From the NCBI GenBank assembly GCA_037447655.1, contig JBBHKE010003381.1, forward strand, positions 1 to 64,000: a DNA stretch of 64,000 bases, written 5' to 3'. This DNA comes from Zygnema cylindricum (lineage: Eukaryota; Streptophyta; Zygnematophyceae; Zygnematales; Zygnemataceae). Position 1 is the first letter of the stretch. Each line of letters starts with the position of its first letter. The notes beneath the pieces were generated by a model. It worked only from the letters and a program-made list of their open reading frames with translations. It ran no database searches and was not told the origin of the DNA. Below are positions 11,129 to 21,979 of this stretch, in pieces. Both the position numbers and the translations under genes were made by a program.

Positions 11129-11740
11129 TCACCAGATGTTTGTGTGGACCGGATCTAATACTTTATCACTTGTATACGTGGCAGTTTTGGGTAAAGGGAG
11201 TCTGTGAGCCTTACCTTGGGCACAACCACTACAATCTTCCATCATTTTATTGTCCCCAAACTGAATTCCTTCTACTACTCCCAGTCTTTTCATTTCCCTC
11301 AGCCTATCAAAATGCACATGCCCCAACCGCTTATGCCACATCATCAAGCTGGGGACACCACCATTGTAAGCACTCTTCTTTTCATTACTCAGGTTAAGCC
11401 TAAACATTCCTTGGCTACCGTGATTTGCTGTGAAGTAGACTTCATCTCTGTACTTAGCTGTAAAGACTCCTTTTCTAGTGAAGGTATCATAATCGTTTTC
11501 ATCTAATACAGAGGTAGACATAAGATTTTTATTCAGCTGAGGAATGTAAAGCACATCTGAGAAGGTGAGTATAGAAGTCTTACCCTCCACTAAAACTATC
11601 AGATCTACCGAGCCCACTAGATCTATGGTAACTACTCTCCCATCCTCGTACTCTATTTCTACAGTAGGGATCTTTCTTAGCCTAGTGAATAGGTGCTTGT
11701 CACAGCACATATGCTTGGATGCACCTGAATTGATGATCCA
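11129..11740 (-). pseudogene. Cop-3 protease, GAG-pre-integrase and integrase zinc finger
   Basis: The protease active site reads INSGAS instead of IDSGAS, a single G-to-A change that removes the catalytic Asp. A TGA stands just before it. The GAG-pre-integrase domain runs into an intact HHCC finger (WHKRLGH and CSGCAQGK). The next catalytic Asp of integrase is Asn (VHTNIW). The copy has therefore lost both protease and integrase catalytic residues. Confidence 0.9.
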
Positions 11741-12858
11741 TCATTCCTTTTGAGCTTCCCGAATGGCTTGAAGAGCACACTTTTGTTTCCGAGGAATCTC
11801 CTTCTCCTCCAAATTCTCGTCAAGATGAAGCTCCCCATCCTCCTCCTCAAAAGACTCATCCTCCTTGGTCTCACCTTTCACTCGTGTGACCACAAGTGCC
11901 TTCTTCTTCCCTCCGGAAGAACCCCCTCCACGGTTTTCTTGAAGCCTCAGCTCCAACAGCTTGATGCAATCAGATATGAAGTGTCCCGACTTTTTGCAGA
12001 AATGGCAAAGGCCCTTTAGAGGCTCGAGTTCTCTTGTTTGATCCCTTTTGAAGCTTTTGTACAGCTTTTCGGATCCTTCCTCCACCGGTCTGTTCCGGCA
12101 GCTAAAGCTTGAACGCTCTTTCCTCCTCTGCAGATCTCGATGGTGTTCTCCTGCACGAGTATCATTCGGACCACGGTGTTCCACTTCCAAGAACTATCAT
12201 ACATTTCTTGCACTCGGTACACTATGTTTTGATACTGCTCAGGCAACTTCATGATGAGAGTGTTTACTTTCATCTTCATTGTGCTTATCCATCCGACACT
12301 CTCCATCTCCATATAAAGGCAAAAGAGATTATTAAACTAATCTAACATCTTCCCTCCTTTGTAAGTATAACTCCCCAACCTTTGCTCCACCAGGTGGAGC
12401 TCCTGAATGGTACCGGCTCTATAAATCTCCACTAAAGTCATCCACAACTCCTCGGCCTTGAAGATGTGAAGATGAGAGGTCCCCAAAGCTTGAGTAAGGT
12501 GCCTTAGAATGAAATGCCTGGCATTCATGTTGGTGTACTCCCACATTTGAATATCGTTTTCCTCGGTCTTCACGACCACCGCTCTTGGTGCCGTGGCAAT
12601 AGGAGTAAGAGGTGTCTTTTTTCCTTTCTCTTTTTGGGACACACTGCTATCCCCATCGTCTCTCTCCTCCGTTGGAGCAAATGCTACCGCAGAAAACCTC
12701 ACTCCATCAAACCCTGGTGGGTTTTTCTGAGATGGACTTTTCGATCGTCCACTGACAATACCCCAGTATCGTTTTTCACACAATGCCCCTGTCATCATGG
12801 CTTCCCAGTAAATGATCCCATATCCGTTGAAGATGGGCACCTTAGAGGGTGGGCCCAT
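11741..12858 (-). pseudogene. Cop-3 gag
   Basis: The start ATG (12,858-12,856) lies inside the primer binding site and gives MGPPSKVPIF. The DUF4219/UBN2-like capsid region runs to about 12,016, with one stop near 12,335 in the same frame. A frameshift near 12,045 moves the reading to 11,741-12,190, which carries an intact zinc knuckle CHFCKKSGHFISDC and an acidic E/D-rich linker before protease. It would package element RNA if intact. Confidence 0.92.
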
Positions 12859-12862
12859 AACC
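12848..12862 (-). promoter_or_regulatory. Primer binding site of Cop-3 containing the gag start codon
   Basis: The minus strand reads GGTTATGGGCCCACC directly after the 5' LTR. It is an exact complement of the 15-nt anticodon-arm segment GGTGGGCCCATAACC of plant-type initiator tRNA-Met (recalled sequence). The internal ATG is the gag start. Confidence 0.93.
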
Positions 12863-13863
12863 TGCTATTCTGTGTCCCCAATTGCATCACTGAATTCAGA
12901 AAGCCTCTAGATAGCTTTTGGCTAGCCCTCTTTCAATTTGGATCACTCCTACCCAAAAAGGCAAATAGACATTCTGAGTGCACCCTTGTAGAGTCTGGAC
13001 TCCCCTGGGTCCAGAGAAAAAAAAATCACTAAAAATGCCCAAACAGGCAATTGTTTATCAAGTGGCAAAGATACCAATATTTATACAAGCTTGTTGGGAG
13101 AGAGTCGGCTACCTCCTCAATCGTCTAAGTCCTAAAACCCTCTCACAACCCCTATTTACTGATGTACAAACTAATCAGAAGACTGTACAGTACAGAAAGG
13201 TACTATGGCTGATGTACTTTCTGTACGGCCTGTTTACGACAAGGCCATGGAGTGGACATCTGTCTCCTCCAAAATTTGTCCTCGCGCTCCCCGGAATTCC
13301 TGGTTCCCAATAATATCTTGCCACGTGTTGACATGTCATGTCACGTTCAAAAACCGCCAAAGCGTCTATTCCGGGATCCCGGCAATGATGCGGACCGTCG
13401 GATCCATACCAACTTTTAATATTTGCCGTCAAAAATAACAAATGTCCGGTACATTTGTTTTGTACGCACTAAACCTCAACTAGTTTCTATGTTATTATTA
13501 TTATTATTTCGTTGAACGAATTAATGAACTTGCTAATGACTAAATAGTTATCAAACACTATGTATCCTAACGGACTACTAGGACAGACCGGTAAGAGCTG
13601 ACAGCTACGCCATGCTCTATTGGTTGGAGGTTCGAGTCTTGCTGGACTCAACCTTTTTGTTGAGAGTGACTTAGGTCACTCTTTAGTCCTGCCTATGGAG
13701 CTTAGGCAGCCATGTCTCCACCGCCCTCTCTTTCTTTCAGTGACTACAACAAGTATGGTGGCTAAAGAGAGAAGGTGGAGGCAGGCTGTCTGTACTTTTT
13801 CTTTTAGTTATTTTACCTTATTAAGACCTAGAAAATACCTTCCCTAAATCACTGATTTCAACA
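12863..13863 (-). repeat. 5' LTR of Cop-3
   Basis: Partner of 7,515-8,512, bounded by the primer site and the CTAGG duplication. GTAC-rich block near 13,180-13,245, T-arm-like motif at 13,629-13,639, arm-conserving hairpin at 13,706-13,787. Confidence 0.94.
13078..13085 (-). promoter_or_regulatory. TATA box of the Cop-3 5' LTR
   Basis: TATAAATA on the minus strand, about 215 bp before the LTR end and downstream of the GTAC-rich U3 block. Confidence 0.65.
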
Positions 13864-13868
13864 CTAGG
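13864..13868. repeat. Right target-site duplication of Cop-3 (CTAGG)
   Basis: Identical to 7,510-7,514. Confidence 0.92.
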
Positions 13869-13885
13869 CTCTCGGGTCTTCCACG

Positions 13886-14011
<126 letters not shown>

Positions 14012-14068
14012 TAGAGACTAAACTAAAATAGAGTCAAGATATAAAGTACCCTTTTCAACACTCCCCTT

Positions 14069-15774
14069 AATTTTTAGCTCTCTTTTTCTCTCAACCCACA
14101 ACCATTTTTTGCAATAAACTAATTTTGGTGAAAGAAATGCTTTGGTCATCATTTCTGCTTGCATTTCTCCATCCGCTTTGTACACAAGTTTGATGATTTT
14201 GTTTTGAACTTTTTCTCTCACAAAGCTAAGCGTTATATCCATATGTTTGGCCTTCAAATGATGCTTGGGATTCGCAACAATTGGAATTGCTGCCTGGTTA
14301 TCAAAGAAAATGTTTTCCACTCTATTCTTTATAAATCCCGATTCTTCAAGCAAAGATTTCACCCATATTAATTCTTTCACAACCGCGCATGATGCCATAT
14401 ACTCAGCTTCTATTCTAGATTGAGCAAAAACGTTTTGTTGTTTGTTGCTCTAGCAGCAGGCACCCGACCCAATTTGCAAAACATATCCAGAGGTTGACCT
14501 TCTGAGTGGCACATCTCCATAACTAGCATCTCTCTAAGTGGTGATGTTCGTATTCTCCCCTCCCATATTCAACCATAATTCCGTTGTTCCCACAAGATAT
14601 CTCATTACCCTCTTGGTTTCTCCCAGTCTTTCTTTCTCGGATTATTCAGACTTCTATTAAGAACTCTTACAGCTGCCGTTATGTCCAGACGTGTACGTTC
14701 ATAAAGTAGATCAAACTTCATACAATTTGTCGATAGGGAATATTTTGCATAAATATATGTTATTCTAGAGTAATCTGATCATCTAGGGCTATTACTCCCC
14801 TTGAGAATTACCCTCACTGACCCTTTTAAGTTCCATAGGAGTAGAGCAACCATTGGCTTAGTCTATTTGAAATTTCTAAAGCATATTACCAATTGCTTCT
14901 TTTTGAGTTAGTTTGATTATTTTCCTTTCTCTATCCCTTTCCATTTGTATTCCCAAATTATACTTAACTTCTCCTAAGTCTTTCATATCAAATCGACTAC
15001 TCAAACTTCTTTTTAGTTGATTTATTTTTTCAATAGATTCACTCAAAACAAGCAAATCATCCACATTCAATGCAATGAAAATTACACCATTTTCATCTTC
15101 AAAGAGATAAATTGAGTGATCTGAGCTGATCTGTATGTTACCCAGACCGATAACGAACTCATCCAATTTTATGTTCCATTGTCAGGGCGCATGTTTCAGC
15201 CCGTATAGTGATTTAATCAACCTGCACACCTTGCTTTCTTCTCCCTCCTCTACAAATCCCTCCGGTTGTTTCTTGAAAATTTATTTTTCTAGTTCCCTAT
15301 TTAGAAAAGTAGTTTTTATGTCCATTTGATGTATTTCCATACTTTTCGCTGCAGCTAGATTAAAACGATTCTAACTGAGGGAAACCGGACTATCGGTACA
15401 AAGGTCTCCTCATAATCAATTCATTTCTTTTGAGTGTATCCCTTTGCTAGAACCTAGCCTTATACATTTTTATAAAATTATCTGGATTTAATTTTAGTTT
15501 CAAAACCCATTTATAACCGATAAGTTTTCTATCCGGAGGACAATCTACTAACTCCTATGTGTTTGCCTCCATTATGGAACTCATTTCCTCATTTATAGTT
15601 GTTTTCTATCTATCCGCTTCCAAGATATTTAGGGCTTCTAAATATGTTTTAGGTTCTTCAGGATGGGACAACTTGGTTAACTTACTGTTGGCCATTCTCT
15701 CTTCAATCCGTTTGTTGCTTTTCCGTCCTCCCTCAAATTATGTCGCCGATATTGAGGGCATCCTCAGATTCTAT
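14069..15774 (-). pseudogene. Cop-4 reverse transcriptase and RNase H
   Basis: RNase H C-terminal part at 14,069-14,398 (FFDNQAAIPI, KHMDITLSFV). RT palm at 14,876-15,166 contains LNVDDLLVLS, where the Tyr of the YVDD box is Asn. Between and beyond these the frame is broken by many indels, but the order of blocks follows Cop-3. Stops replace Trp codons in the entry region (for example EANTWELVDC becomes a TAG). It is an older copy than Cop-3. Confidence 0.87.
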
Positions 15775-16953
15775 TGAAACTCTGTGTGCTCCCTTACCCA
15801 CAGAAATCGCGGATCCAAAAGAAGCAAATCTAGATAGTGCCGACTCCAAGTTGATATAAACCTAAACGACTGACCCCTTGACAATCAAAAACCCATTATA
15901 GCTTCACCCTTGTGAAATAAGACTTTCTGTGTGCTTAGTTCCACAACAGAATGTAAAGTTAGAATATGAGTTTTAGACACATTCACCCAATTTGACTTTC
16001 CCTTAGAAATGAAGCCACTGTGTCAGACAAAAACTCCGACCAACTACACCATTGTGTAGCATGGACTCCCGTGAGTCTGTAGCAAAAAGAATCACTGAAA
16101 ATGGTCAAGTAAATTCATAGTTATGAATGGTCAAAGATGACCTTTTGTATAGGAGCTCTCTCGGAGAGAGGCTGCTACCTACTAAATTTTCTAAGTCGTA
16201 TTCCCTCTCTAAAACTCTATCTATTGACGTACGGCACCAATCAGATTACTGTGTCGTAAAAAAAAGTAGAGGTGCCGATGTACTTTGTGAACGGCCATTG
16301 TACAATATGGCCAAAATGTCAACACGTGTCAAATCGAGATTTGTTCGTGCAACTCCGGAGTTGTTGAAATCCAATGTCATCAAGCCATGTGTCAGTGTCG
16401 TGGCGATGACTGTAAAACGCCAAAAATATCTCTTCCGTGATCGCGGCGCTTATCGTGGTCGTCCGATCAAAACCGACTATCAATCTAGCCGTTGAAATTA
16501 GACGCGCGGTATTTGTTTCGCGGTCCAAACAAATGCGCGATATCCTTTTCATAAAATACATTGAAACCGTACTCCGTACTATCTAAAACTGTATCCATGC
16601 ACCACGTAATTATTCCTCGTTAAACGAATTAGTCTACGTGTAACTATATATATATTTATCAAACCTCATATATCCTAGCACTGGTCTTAGACCTAACGGA
16701 CAAAGCTAAATGCTACTGTGATGGACCAAAGGTACCAGGATCAATTCCTGGGTCCGTCAGTAATTTTAGTAAACCTATCTATTTTTTGCTACTTGTCTCT
16801 CTATAAAGCTTTAAGCAACCATGGCTCTATCTCCCTACCCAGCCTTCAGTGACTACAACAAGTGTGGGGGCTTGGAGAAGGGAGTTAGAGGCAGACTGCC
16901 CTCTACCTTTTTCCTATCATAATACAAACCTAAATAATACTCAAATATAAACA
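15775..16953 (-). repeat. 3' LTR of Cop-5
   Basis: Runs from TGAAACTCTG to TATAAACA on the plus strand and pairs with 18,827-20,001. T-arm-like motif GGATCAATTCC at 16,738-16,748 within a perfect CCAGG/CCTGG stem. Hairpin block at 16,814-16,900. Confidence 0.92.
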
Positions 16954-16966
16954 CTCCCCTTATTTT
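16954..16966 (-). promoter_or_regulatory. Polypurine tract of Cop-5
   Basis: AAATAAGGGGAG on the minus strand directly before the 3' LTR, as in Cop-3. Confidence 0.82.
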
Positions 16967-16977
16967 CTAGTCTGTTT

Positions 16978-17669
16978 TCATTTCGACTCCCTTACACAAA
17001 TAAACAAACACAGTCTCTCCCTCTTTTTCGTTTTATTTATTTTCTTTTTCTTTTCAAAAAACTTTAAGAAAATACTCTCGCATTTGAAACAATGCTTTAG
17101 ATGAACCGCAATAATAATTGAATCACACATTTTATTTAGCATCCGACTTTTCATAAATTCGAGCAAAGATTTTATCCACCTCATCTCATTTCCATCCACA
17201 CTAAACCCAATTTCCCTCTTGCAATTCAAACTGCTTACCCTATCTCCAATCTGCAACACACACCGAGGTGCTAACCCTTTTACAAGCACACCTTCATAAA
17301 TACCATCACTCCCTTCAGAGATGTCATACCTATTACCCCCAAAAATTAAACTTTCCTCACTCTCTCCTTTTAAATTTATTCCCAATAAATATTTCTCCTC
17401 CCCTAAACCTTTCATTTTTTTTTTTCATTCTCCCCTATCGTTTTAAGCCCTTTCTAGTTTCACTTCTCCCTTTTCCTCTGAATCTGTTGAAGTCTCCCTT
17501 TCCCACCAGTTTTCGGTTTCCAAAATTTCTATAAAATTATCCTCATTATTTTTATTTATCCCTTTTTCAATTATAGATCTTAGATCTGACTTTCTCATTT
17601 CTAAGTCATATTTTCTACACTCCTTGACATCCTTGTCATGTTTGACTCCTTCATGCACCTCTCTTCCCT
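16978..17669 (-). pseudogene. Cop-5 collapsed pol remnant
   Basis: Fragments read in Copia order. A piece of the integrase C-terminus (KDVKECRKYDLEMRKSDL, compare GYDEDVKGYRVYDL in Cop-3) is joined directly to the end of gag. An RT fragment (KGLGEEKYLLGI) and then RNase H pieces (MRWIKSLLEF, compare LMWVKSLLQE) follow. No catalytic motif of protease, integrase or RT remains. The pieces stay largely open in frame, which suggests loss by deletion rather than slow decay. Confidence 0.75.
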
Positions 17670-18822
17670 TTACTTCCTTATACCTCCAAAAGCACATTGT
17701 TGCTTACGTGAATTTCCTTTGTGCTTTTCTCTCTTCCCCATACTAGTGATGCGAAGAAGCTCCAACATATCTTCATCCTTTTTCTCCACTTCCCCTTCTT
17801 CCTTCTCATCCACATTCCAACTTCTAAGTTCTTCCAAACAAGGGCATTCCTCTATATAATGACCCGGTTCCCTACAAAAGAAGCAAACCCCATTTTTCAA
17901 AGCTCTCATTTCTTTTCCTCTCCCTCTCTTTCTACCAATGTTCCGATAAGGTTTACCTTCGTCTTTCTTCCTCTCATCACGCTTCCGCTCGTCACCGCCG
18001 TTCCTCTCATCATGCTTCCGCCCATCACCACCAGCTCTAAATGCATTCACTCTGTCACTTCCCCTACGAAGCTCCAAAAGTGCTTTCCCTCTCAAGAATT
18101 ATCCCCATGGTAAAGCTCCAAGTCAATGAGGAGCCATCCATTGCCTGCATACGACAAATGATGTTTTCGTACTCATCTGGGAGTTTCATGAGTAGTGTAT
18201 TAATCTTCCTCTCCTCACATTCCACATATCGCGTACTAGCAAGCTCAACATATAGCGCAGCAATATAATTGCAAAACTCTATCATGCTACCGCCTTTATA
18301 AACATAGGCATCTATTTCTTGTTTTACTAATTGCTGGCTCTGAATAGTCACACTCTCTTAAATCCGACTTAGTGCTTCCCATATCTTTGAAGACTTCATT
18401 AAGTTTATAAGAGTGATAGATATGGACTTAGACACGTTTCTAAGTATGAGATGCTTTGCTATAGTGTTTTTGTATTCCCATATTTTTCTGTCATTTTTTT
18501 CATTGTTAATCCCTTCAAGTGGTACCATAGCTAAGAGCTAAGCTCCCCTCACCATAAGTGTCCCTTTTTCCTTCTCCCCTTTTTCCCCATCCACGGAAAG
18601 GTTTTTCCCTTCACCTTCCATTGCATCTGAACTTCGGTTGATATTCTGGGCACCCTCAGATGATTCACCATAGTAAGCTCCTCCTAAGTCAGGTGGCGGA
18701 CATCTAACTTGTCCCGAAAGAATTCCCCATAAGTGCTTCTCGAAAAGTAATCCCTCCATCATAAATCCTCAATAAGAGAAGTCTGTTCCATCAAACATAG
18801 GCACTGTAGATGGTGGGCCCAT
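17670..18822 (-). pseudogene. Cop-5 gag
   Basis: Starts MGPPSTVPMF with the ATG (18,822-18,820) inside the primer site. A TGA replaces the Trp of the FSYW motif. The capsid-like part continues through 18,538-18,762 and 18,064-18,351. The stretch 17,670-18,095 has a repetitive basic region (RKHDERNGGDERKRDERKK) and an intact zinc knuckle CFFCREPGHYIEEC. At its 3' end gag runs straight into integrase C-terminal sequence. Confidence 0.88.
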
Positions 18823-18826
18823 AACC
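18812..18826 (-). promoter_or_regulatory. Primer binding site of Cop-5
   Basis: Minus strand GGTTATGGGCCCACC, identical to the Cop-3 site and including the gag ATG. Confidence 0.93.
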
Positions 18827-20001
18827 TGAAACTATGTGTGCTCCATTGCCCACAGAAATCGCAGATCTAAAAGAAGCTAATCTAGATAGTGCCGACTCCA
18901 AGTTGATATAAACCCAAATTACTGATTCCTTGACAATCAGAAACCCATTATAGCTTCACCCCTGTGAAATAAGACTTTTTTGTGTGCTTAGTTCCACCAC
19001 AGAATGCAAAGTTAGAATATGAGATTTGGACACATTCACCCACTTTGAATTTCCTTTAGAAATGTAGCCACCCTGGTAGGCAAAAACTCTGACCAACTAC
19101 ACCCCTCTGTAGCATGGACTCCCTTGAGTCCTCAGCAAAAAGAATCACTGAAAATGGTCGAGTAAATTAATAGTTATTAATGGTCAAAGATGACCTTTTG
19201 TACAGGAGCTCTCTCGGAGAGAGGCTACTACCTACTAAATTTTCTAAGTCGTATTCCCTCTCTAAAACTCTATCTATTGACGTACGGAACCAATCAAATT
19301 ACTGTGTCATACAAAAAAGTATAGGTGTCGATGAACTTTCTGTACGACCATCGTACAACACGGCCAAAATGTCAACACGTGTCAAATCGGGATTTGTTCC
19401 TGTAATCTCCGAAGAAACCGAATTCCAATGTCATCACGCCACGTGTCACCTGTGGTGGCGATGACCGTAAAACGCCAAAAATACCTCATTCGTGATCGCG
19501 GCGCCTATCGTGGCGGTTAGATCAAAATTGGCTATGAATCTAGCTATTGAAATAAGACGCACGGTATTTGTTTCGCGGCCGAAACAAATGCGCGATATCC
19601 GTTTCATAAAATACATTGAAACCGTACTCCGTACTATCTAAAACTGTATCCATGCACTACGTTATTATTCCTCGTTAAACGAATTAGTCTACGTGTAACT
19701 ATATATATATTTATCAAACCTCATATATTCTACCACTGGTCTTAAACCTAACGGACAAAGCTAAAGGCTACTGTGATGGACCAAAGGTACCAGGATCAAT
19801 TCCTGGGTCCGTCAGTAATTTTAGTAAACCTATCTATTTTTTGCTACTTGTCTCTCTATAAACCTTTAAGCAACCATGGCTCTATCTCCCTACCCAGCCT
19901 TCAGTGACTACAATAAGTGTGGGGGCTTGGAGAAGGGAGTTAGAGGCAGACTGCCCTATACCTTTTTCATATCATAATATAGACCTAGAAAATACTCAAC
20001 A
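18827..20001 (-). repeat. 5' LTR of Cop-5
   Basis: Partner of 15,775-16,953. It ends CTCAACA, lacking a short segment found at the end of the 3' copy. T-arm-like motif at 19,793-19,803, hairpin block at 19,870-19,956. Confidence 0.92.
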
Positions 20002-21487
20002 ATCAAAATCTGTTTGGGTACAACGTCATCTCTTCTATCAACCGACTGTGGTTCTTCTTCAGTTTCAGTTTGAAGTGGAGCCTCAATCGTCTCCTCCACT
20101 TTGTTATCATCTGAATTTCTAGCAAATTCAAATTCTTCCTTGTGTGCTTCCTGAATTAGTTCAAGGTCAATATTAAAATCCAGATTCGGGACTATCACTA
20201 TTTTAACTTCTTTTGTGTATTTTAACGGAGCTATGGATTTTACTTCATCCATAACTACAATGTCATTGGCTAAGATTATATCCTTTTTCTTTAGATCATA
20301 CACTCGGTATCCTTTGCTATCTTCATCATATGTGACCAAGTATTCAGGCTTTCCTCTTCCTTCTAACTTCCACTTTGTTTTGTCACTATCGAAGCTAAAC
20401 ACTTGACTTCCAAACATTCTAAAACTAGACAAATCTGGTTTTTCTGCTGTTCCACCTCTCATATAAAGTTTCATTTTTATTAGCTGGAGTTAGAATCTTA
20501 TTTTTGATGAAGTTTGCATAACTCATAGCTTCCGCCAAAAATCGCAAGCCTATCCTCTTATCAGTTAGCATACTCCTTCACATATCACAAAGTGTTTTGT
20601 TTAGTCTTTCAGCTACTTCATTTTGCTCCAGATTATCGGGAACAGTTTTTCTGATGATGAATTCGTTCGTTCATTAAAAACTCTTTAAACTCATTTGAGG
20701 TGTACCCCCCCCATTATCACTTCTTACTTCTTTTATGGAGGTCTCATAAATTTTCTCACTCCAAACTTTATATTCGTTTAAGTACTGCAACACTTCTAAC
20801 TTATGATGAATGAAGTATACCTTAGTATATCTAGACAAGTCATCGATGATGGTCAGCATATACCTTTTCCCTCCGTGTGTGAGATATCTCGCCGGTCCCC
20901 ACACATCTGTGTATACAAGCCCCAAGACCTTCTCTCTCCTATAAGTGGCAACCTTTGGGAAAGGAAGTCTATGGGTCTTCCCTTGTGCACAACCACTACA
21001 ATCATCTACCATTTCAGATTCCTCAAACTTTATCCCATCCACTATTCCCTTGGTCTTCATTTGTCTTAATCTATCTAGATGCACATGTCCAAGTCTCTTA
21101 TGCCACAACATAACATCACTCACACAAGAGTAGAGGGCACCTTTCTTTTCATTGTAAAGTACAATTCTGAACATTCCCTGGCTACCCTTTTCAGGTATGA
21201 AATAGACCTCACCATCAAAACTAATAGTGAACCTTCCTTTCACAGTTCTTGTGACAAAATCTTTCTCATCTAAGACAGCTGTAGAGATTAGATTTTTGCT
21301 AAGTTGTGGTATATATCATACATCTGAAAGAGTGACAATGGAGACTTTCCCTTCAACTATGACCTTTAGATCAATTGATCCTACAAGGTTTGTAGTCAGA
21401 ACTCTACCATCCCCATATTCTATCTCAACAGTGGGGATTTTCCTCAAATTTGTAAATCACCTTTTGTCTTTCCACATATGCATAGAT
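20002..21487 (-). pseudogene. Cop-4 integrase and GAG-pre-integrase
   Basis: 20,674-21,243 holds the pre-integrase domain, a complete HHCC finger (WHKRLGH, CSGCAQGK), the first catalytic Asp in YTDVWGP and the second in SDNGG. A frameshift in the run of C near 20,707-20,713 follows. 20,002-20,474 is the integrase C-terminus (YDEDSKGYRVYDLKKKDI). The protease is cut off just downstream of its active site, where the Gyp-6 LTR begins. The integrase catalytic Asp is intact here, unlike in Cop-1, Cop-3 and Cop-9. Confidence 0.9.
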
Positions 21488-21493
21488 TTTCCC

Positions 21494-21945
21494 TGTTACA
21501 GGGTTACAGAATGGAAGCAGAATTGAGAAGTTGTTGTAGTTGCGATGTCACAGTAGCGCAGCTGCGATGTTACACTAGCGTAGCGTAGCAACGGAACTTA
21601 GCAGTATAGCAACGTAGCAAAATATAGATTGTTCTGTGAAGTTCTAAAACCTAGGGTGGATAAGATGCAATTAATGAAAAATATCCAGGTGTACATAGTT
21701 GACCAGCTGTAGTACCGGATTGACTAGCAAGTAGCTAGTCTAAATAGTGAGTAGATCTAGTGAGGAGACACTTTTCCGCAAGCAAACTTCTGACAGCGAG
21801 CATTTAATCTTGTAATCTCTTCGTGATTAATAAAGCTATTGCTTTTCTTTGTGTACACCGTGTGACCTTGCTGTTGCTACGAGTGAATCTCAGGAAACAT
21901 TCCGCAGTGCGTCTTGGACTTGATGTCTAGGTTACTCTTTTTACA
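21494..21945 (+). repeat. 5' LTR of Gyp-6
   Basis: Starts TGTTACAGGG and ends TTTTTACA one base before the primer site. An AATAAA signal near 21,828-21,834 sits where the R region would end. Near 21,545-21,610 it has GCGATGT...TAGCGTAGCGTAGC motifs that resemble the internal repeats of TRG-B at 31,465-31,640. Confidence 0.8.
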
Positions 21946-21946
21946 T

Positions 21947-21958
21947 TGGTATCGGAGC
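21947..21958 (+). promoter_or_regulatory. Primer binding site of Gyp-6
   Basis: TGGTATCGGAGC, one mismatch to TGGTATCAGAGC, the complement of the 3' end of initiator tRNA-Met. This element therefore primes from the tRNA 3' end, unlike the Copia copies around it. Confidence 0.85.
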
Positions 21959-21979
21959 CTTTCCTAGTGACTCGACAGT

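Larger units (their letters stand above)
7515..13863 (-). mobile_element. Cop-3: complete-length Ty1/Copia retrotransposon
   Basis: A 6,349-bp minus-strand element with two LTRs (998 and 1,001 bp), polypurine tract, primer binding site, gag, protease, integrase, reverse transcriptase and RNase H in Copia order, flanked by identical CTAGG duplications. The LTRs look well above 90% alike by eye, so insertion is fairly recent. Stops, a frameshift between gag and the zinc knuckle, and loss of the protease Asp and the first integrase Asp make it non-autonomous now. It separates the end of Cop-2 from Cop-4. Confidence 0.95.
15775..20001 (-). mobile_element. Cop-5: internally deleted Copia derivative
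   Basis: 4,227-bp element with two LTRs (1,179 and 1,175 bp), polypurine tract, primer site and only 1.86 kb of internal sequence. gag is nearly complete, but protease, most of integrase and most of RT have been removed by several deletions. It sits inside Cop-4, whose coding blocks continue on both sides. The flanking pentamers (TCTAT and ATCAA) do not match, so the duplication is lost or an end has changed. Confidence 0.9.
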
